Positions 6,148 to 8,168 of a stretch of DNA of 8,168 nt are shown one piece after another. This DNA is from CAYQPF01 sp964419225. GTDB taxonomy: Bacteria > Cloacimonadota > Cloacimonadia > Cloacimonadales > CAYQPF01. The stretch's first letter is position 1, and each line of letters starts with the position of its first letter. The notes beneath the pieces were generated by a model. The model made no database searches, was not told the origin of the DNA, and saw only the letters and a list, made by a program, of their open reading frames with translations. The stretch covers positions 1-8,168 of the forward strand of contig CAYQPF010000195.1 of NCBI GenBank assembly GCA_964419225.1, read 5' to 3'. The position numbers and the translations under genes are program-made.

Positions 6148-7684
6148 AACCCAATTCTTCAAAAACCTTTAGTAAATCGTTTTTGGACTTTGCTTCTGCT
6201 TTTAGTAATTTTGTTATTTCACTCTGTAATATCTTCATTTTTTCGTCAAAATCTATGTTTTCGTCAAGGTTCACAAATTCTATGTATTTACTCGGTACTA
6301 ACGAAAAATCTTTCTTTTCTATTTCTGCAACTGAAGCAGAATAACAGAACTCTGGAACATTTTCTATAACCTTCGTCTGCCATTTATGGTAGTTACTGGC
6401 AATTTTTTTTATTTCAGTATCAGTAAATTGTGTAAATTTCTTCTCGAAGGGTTCTCCCATCTGCCTTAAATCCATGAACAAAACCTCTCTTTCCCGATTA
6501 CGGAAATGACGGCTTTCTTCTCCAATCTTCCTTTCCTGTGCTTTCTTGTTCTTATTGAGTATCCATAATGTAACGCTTATGTCAGTGGTATAAAACAAAT
6601 TGCGTGGCAATACCAATATTGCTTCCACTAGATTGTTTTCAATCAGCTTCCGGCGGATTTTGTATTCTTCACCACCTCCGCTCAAAGCTCCGTTAGCCAG
6701 AATAAAACCTGCTACTCCGTTTTCAGAAAGCTTGGAAACCATGTTCAGAATCCAGCCATAGTTAGCATTACTCTTGGGTGGAACTTCATAACCTCTCCAG
6801 CGTGGATCATCCAGTAATTCATTTACTCCCCGCCAGTCTTTTTGATTGAAAGGAGGATTAGCCATGATGTAATCGGCTTTCAGGTCTTTATGCTGGTCAT
6901 CTCCAAAAGTATCTGCTGCTTTCTCTCCCAAATTACCTGAAATGCCCCGAATAGCAAGATTCATCTTCGCCAGTTTGTAGGTGGTATTAGTGTATTCCTG
7001 ACCGTATATTGATATTTCTTTCTTATTTCCGTGATGACTTTCGATAAACTTTATCGATTGAACAAACATCCCGCCCGACCCACATGCCGGATCGTAAATA
7101 ATGCCCCGATAGGGTTCTATCATTTCTGCAATCAGATTTACTATGCTTTTGGGAGTATAGAACTCACCCTTTCCTTTGCCTTCTGCTAAAGCGAATTTGG
7201 AAAGGAAGTACTCATATACACGTCCTACTATATCCTGTTGTTTGTCTTTGACAGTATTGATATTGCTGATCTCGTCAATGAGTGATGCCAGTTTGGTTGT
7301 ATCGAGTCCAAGACGTGAAAAGTAATTGTCCGGTAAAGCACCTTTCAGAGATTTATTGTCCTTTTCAATGGTATGCAGGGCGGTATCTATTATTAAAGCT
7401 AAATCACTTTGTTTGGCTTTTTGCTTGATATAACTCCACCGTGAAATCTCTTCCAGAAAGAACACATTACTCATATTGTAAAAATCAGGCATTTCAAGAT
7501 ATTTAGATTTTCCCTCGTCAATCAGCTTCTGCCGGTGTTCTTCAAACTTATCACTGGCAAACTTCAGGAAGATTAATCCCAATACCACATGCTTATATTC
7601 AGCAGGTTCGACACTTCCTCTCAGTTTATTGGCTGCTTCCCACAAACTAACTTCTATACTTTTTTCTGTTATCTTCTTTGCCAT
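6131..7684 (-). CDS. hsdM: Type I restriction-modification methyltransferase subunit M (HsdM)
   Basis: N6-adenine DNA methyltransferase subunit, which uses S-adenosylmethionine to methylate the site chosen by HsdS and so protects self DNA. It has 517 aa, close to the 520 of EcoR124I HsdM. Visible: N-terminal helical HsdM_N-type region about 10-150 (VSLWEAANKLRGSVEPAEYK, VVLGLIFLKFASD), GEFYTPKSIV at 173-182, SAM-binding motif I DPACGSGGMF at 198-207, GQEYTNTTYKLAKMNLAI at 228-245, catalytic motif IV NPPF at 276-279, and a C-terminal coiled segment about 472-517 that normally contacts HsdS. All key residues are present, so it looks active. The ATG at 7684 has GGAG about 10 nt upstream. It is the first gene of the minus-strand operon, with a promoter candidate in the divergent spacer. 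G+C falls in the last 350 nt or so toward hsdS, which may mark an old recombination edge. Confidence 0.96.
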   Translation of the reverse strand: MAKKITEKSIEVSLWEAANKLRGSVEPAEYKHVVLGLIFLKFASDKFEEHRQKLIDEGKSKYLEMPDFYNMSNVFFLEEISRWSYIKQKAKQSDLALIIDTALHTIEKDNKSLKGALPDNYFSRLGLDTTKLASLIDEISNINTVKDKQQDIVGRVYEYFLSKFALAEGKGKGEFYTPKSIVNLIAEMIEPYRGIIYDPACGSGGMFVQSIKFIESHHGNKKEISIYGQEYTNTTYKLAKMNLAIRGISGNLGEKAADTFGDDQHKDLKADYIMANPPFNQKDWRGVNELLDDPRWRGYEVPPKSNANYGWILNMVSKLSENGVAGFILANGALSGGGEEYKIRRKLIENNLVEAILVLPRNLFYTTDISVTLWILNKNKKAQERKIGEESRHFRNREREVLFMDLRQMGEPFEKKFTQFTDTEIKKIASNYHKWQTKVIENVPEFCYSASVAEIEKKDFSLVPSKYIEFVNLDENIDFDEKMKILQSEITKLLKAEAKSKNDLLKVFEELGYEIKL

Positions 7685-7743
7685 TAACTTTAATCTCCAA
7701 CTTTCATTACTTCATCCTATATAAATGCTACTTTTTATTTTGC

Positions 7744-7771
7744 ATTTAATCACTGGATAAATATTTGTCAA
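7744..7771 (-). promoter_or_regulatory. Candidate sigma-A-type promoter for the hsdM operon
   Basis: On the minus strand a perfect -35 box TTGACA (7771-7766) is followed after 16 nt by TTAAAT (7749-7744, four of six to TATAAT). This places the start of transcription roughly 50-55 nt upstream of the hsdM ATG. It is the best promoter-like pair found for the operon, but the -10 box is imperfect and the region is AT-rich. Confidence 0.4.
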
Positions 7772-7792
7772 TTGAAATCATATCATCAATTG
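7768..7792. repeat. Direct repeat of TCAATTG, 18-bp period, at the hsdM promoter
   Basis: TCAATTG occurs at 7768-7774 and again at 7786-7792. Its core CAATTG is itself palindromic, so each copy is a small dyad, and the first copy overlaps the -35 box of the hsdM promoter candidate. The arrangement could be a pair of operator half-sites controlling the divergent genes. In such AT-rich DNA two copies of a 7-mer may be chance. Confidence 0.25.
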
Positions 7793-7831
7793 TTATAGAC
7801 TAAATACTCATATTGCTTTCGCTGTTTAAAC

Positions 7832-7837
7832 TTGACA
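7832..7837 (+). promoter_or_regulatory. Candidate -35 box for the divergent flavoprotein gene
   Basis: A perfect TTGACA lies 53 nt before the plus-strand start codon at 7891, facing away from the matching box of hsdM. The -10 box is unclear: TAAAAT at 7850-7855 is a good match but only 12 nt away, and the 17-nt position holds the weak TAACCA. The promoter is likely in this stretch, but the exact element is unresolved. Confidence 0.3.
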
Positions 7838-7877
7838 ATTATAGCAAAATAAAATAACCAAAGATAGGTATTTAAAC

Positions 7878-7883
7878 AGGAGG
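7878..7883 (+). promoter_or_regulatory. Consensus ribosome binding site AGGAGG
   Basis: A full AGGAGG stands 7 nt before ATG 7891 and fixes that start. Such a complete anti-16S match, with GGAGGG and AGGAG at other starts here, argues for a host that relies on Shine-Dalgarno initiation, as low-GC Gram-positives do, and against Bacteroidota. Confidence 0.8.
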
Positions 7884-7890
7884 AAAAAAT

Positions 7891-8168
7891 ATGACTTTAA
7901 GAGAGGAAATACTCAGAGAATTTCAATTAATGCAGGAAGCAGCTTTAGCTACATGTATGGGAGATCAGCCTTTTGTCCGTCCGATAACTTTGATATATTT
8001 GGACGATAAATTCTATCTGGCGACAGGTGCAAATGACAATAAAATGAAACAAATCAAAACCTGTCCAAATATTGAATTTTATATTACCAATAAGAAGGAA
8101 AATGGAACAGCCTTTACCAGAGCACGCGGTAAAGCTGTTATTGTGGAAGACCTCGAAACGAAGTATAT
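7891..8168 (+). CDS. Pyridoxamine 5'-phosphate oxidase family flavoprotein, 3' part cut by window
   Basis: The first 92 codons of a small split-barrel flavin-binding protein. The reading MTLREEILREFQ, then AALATCMGDQPFVRPI, FYLATGANDNKMKQIKTCPN, IEFYITN and FTRARGKAVIVED follows the usual order of this family: an N-terminal helix, a strand with LAT-x-x-x-x-P-x-x-R-P that contacts FMN, a strand ending in a small G/N-rich turn, a K-M-x-Q-I helix, and a G-K-A strand. Full members are about 130-150 aa, so 40-60 residues lie beyond the window. Family members bind FMN, F420 or heme, and most small ones have no proven substrate, so a true role in vitamin B6 synthesis should not be assumed. The gene is divergent from hsdM, has its own ribosome binding site and probably belongs to the chromosomal flank rather than to the defence locus. 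Confidence 0.88.
   Translation, partial: MTLREEILREFQLMQEAALATCMGDQPFVRPITLIYLDDKFYLATGANDNKMKQIKTCPNIEFYITNKKENGTAFTRARGKAVIVEDLETKY

Noticed and set aside
6148..6162. Upstream TTG start giving a 408-aa HsdS
   Set aside because: The TTG has its AAAGG too close (about 3 nt), and the added residues KNWV come from the hsdM-coding overlap. The ATG at 6147 gives a normal HsdS start and length.
6403..6410. Eight-T run in hsdM (and another at 2703-2710 in the PHP-ATPase) as slippage sites
   Set aside because: Runs of eight are common in such AT-rich DNA, and both genes are in frame and full length, so there is no sign of phase variation.
1..8168. tRNA, rRNA, CRISPR array, insertion sequence or attachment site
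   Set aside because: No repeat-spacer pattern, transposase frame, terminal inverted repeats or tRNA-like cloverleaf was seen by eye on either strand.

Overview
The window holds most of a type I restriction-modification locus, read on the minus strand in the order hsdM, hsdS, a PHP-domain/SMC-like ATPase gene, hsdR. A divergent gene on the plus strand at the right edge starts a small pyridoxamine 5'-phosphate oxidase-like flavoprotein. Both outer genes are cut by the window: hsdR lacks its C-terminal half and the flavoprotein its C-terminal part. The DNA is AT-rich, several starts have strong purine-rich ribosome binding sites (AGGAGG, GGAGGG, AGGAG), and the intergenic region carries TTGACA-type -35 boxes. 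This suggests a low-GC Gram-positive bacterium, Clostridia-like rather than Bacteroidota, but the lineage is an inference and could be wrong.

Layout. 1-1574: N-terminal 524 codons of HsdR (PD-ExK nuclease plus the start of the DEAH translocase). 1575-1737: spacer with a possible 37-codon ORF ending just before hsdR. 1738-4785: a 1015-aa protein with an N-terminal PHP phosphoesterase-like domain fused to a Walker A / coiled-coil / signature / Walker B ATPase (TrlF-family; probably related to the Ppl type of defence protein). 4786-4935: spacer with a 16-codon ORF that looks like the broken-off N-terminus of a different RM-associated ATPase, and a 7-bp dyad. 4936-6147: HsdS with two target recognition domains. 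6131-7684: HsdM N6-adenine methyltransferase, overlapping hsdS by 17 nt. 7685-7890: divergent promoter region. 7891-8168: flavoprotein fragment.

Working together. HsdM and HsdS would form the methyltransferase that marks self DNA; adding HsdR makes the complex that translocates and cuts unmodified DNA. Subunit lengths and the D-x13-E-x-K spacing of the HsdR nuclease resemble the type IC (EcoR124I/EcoprrI) group. In the known prr locus the anticodon nuclease PrrC is encoded between hsdS and hsdR; here that slot is occupied by the PHP-ATPase. The natural hypothesis is that this protein is a second defence layer tied to, or guarding, the restriction enzyme. The possible ATPase relic just upstream of it, and the low G+C of the hsdM 3' end-hsdS-ATPase block compared with the rest of hsdM and hsdR, suggest that this slot is an exchange site for defence modules.
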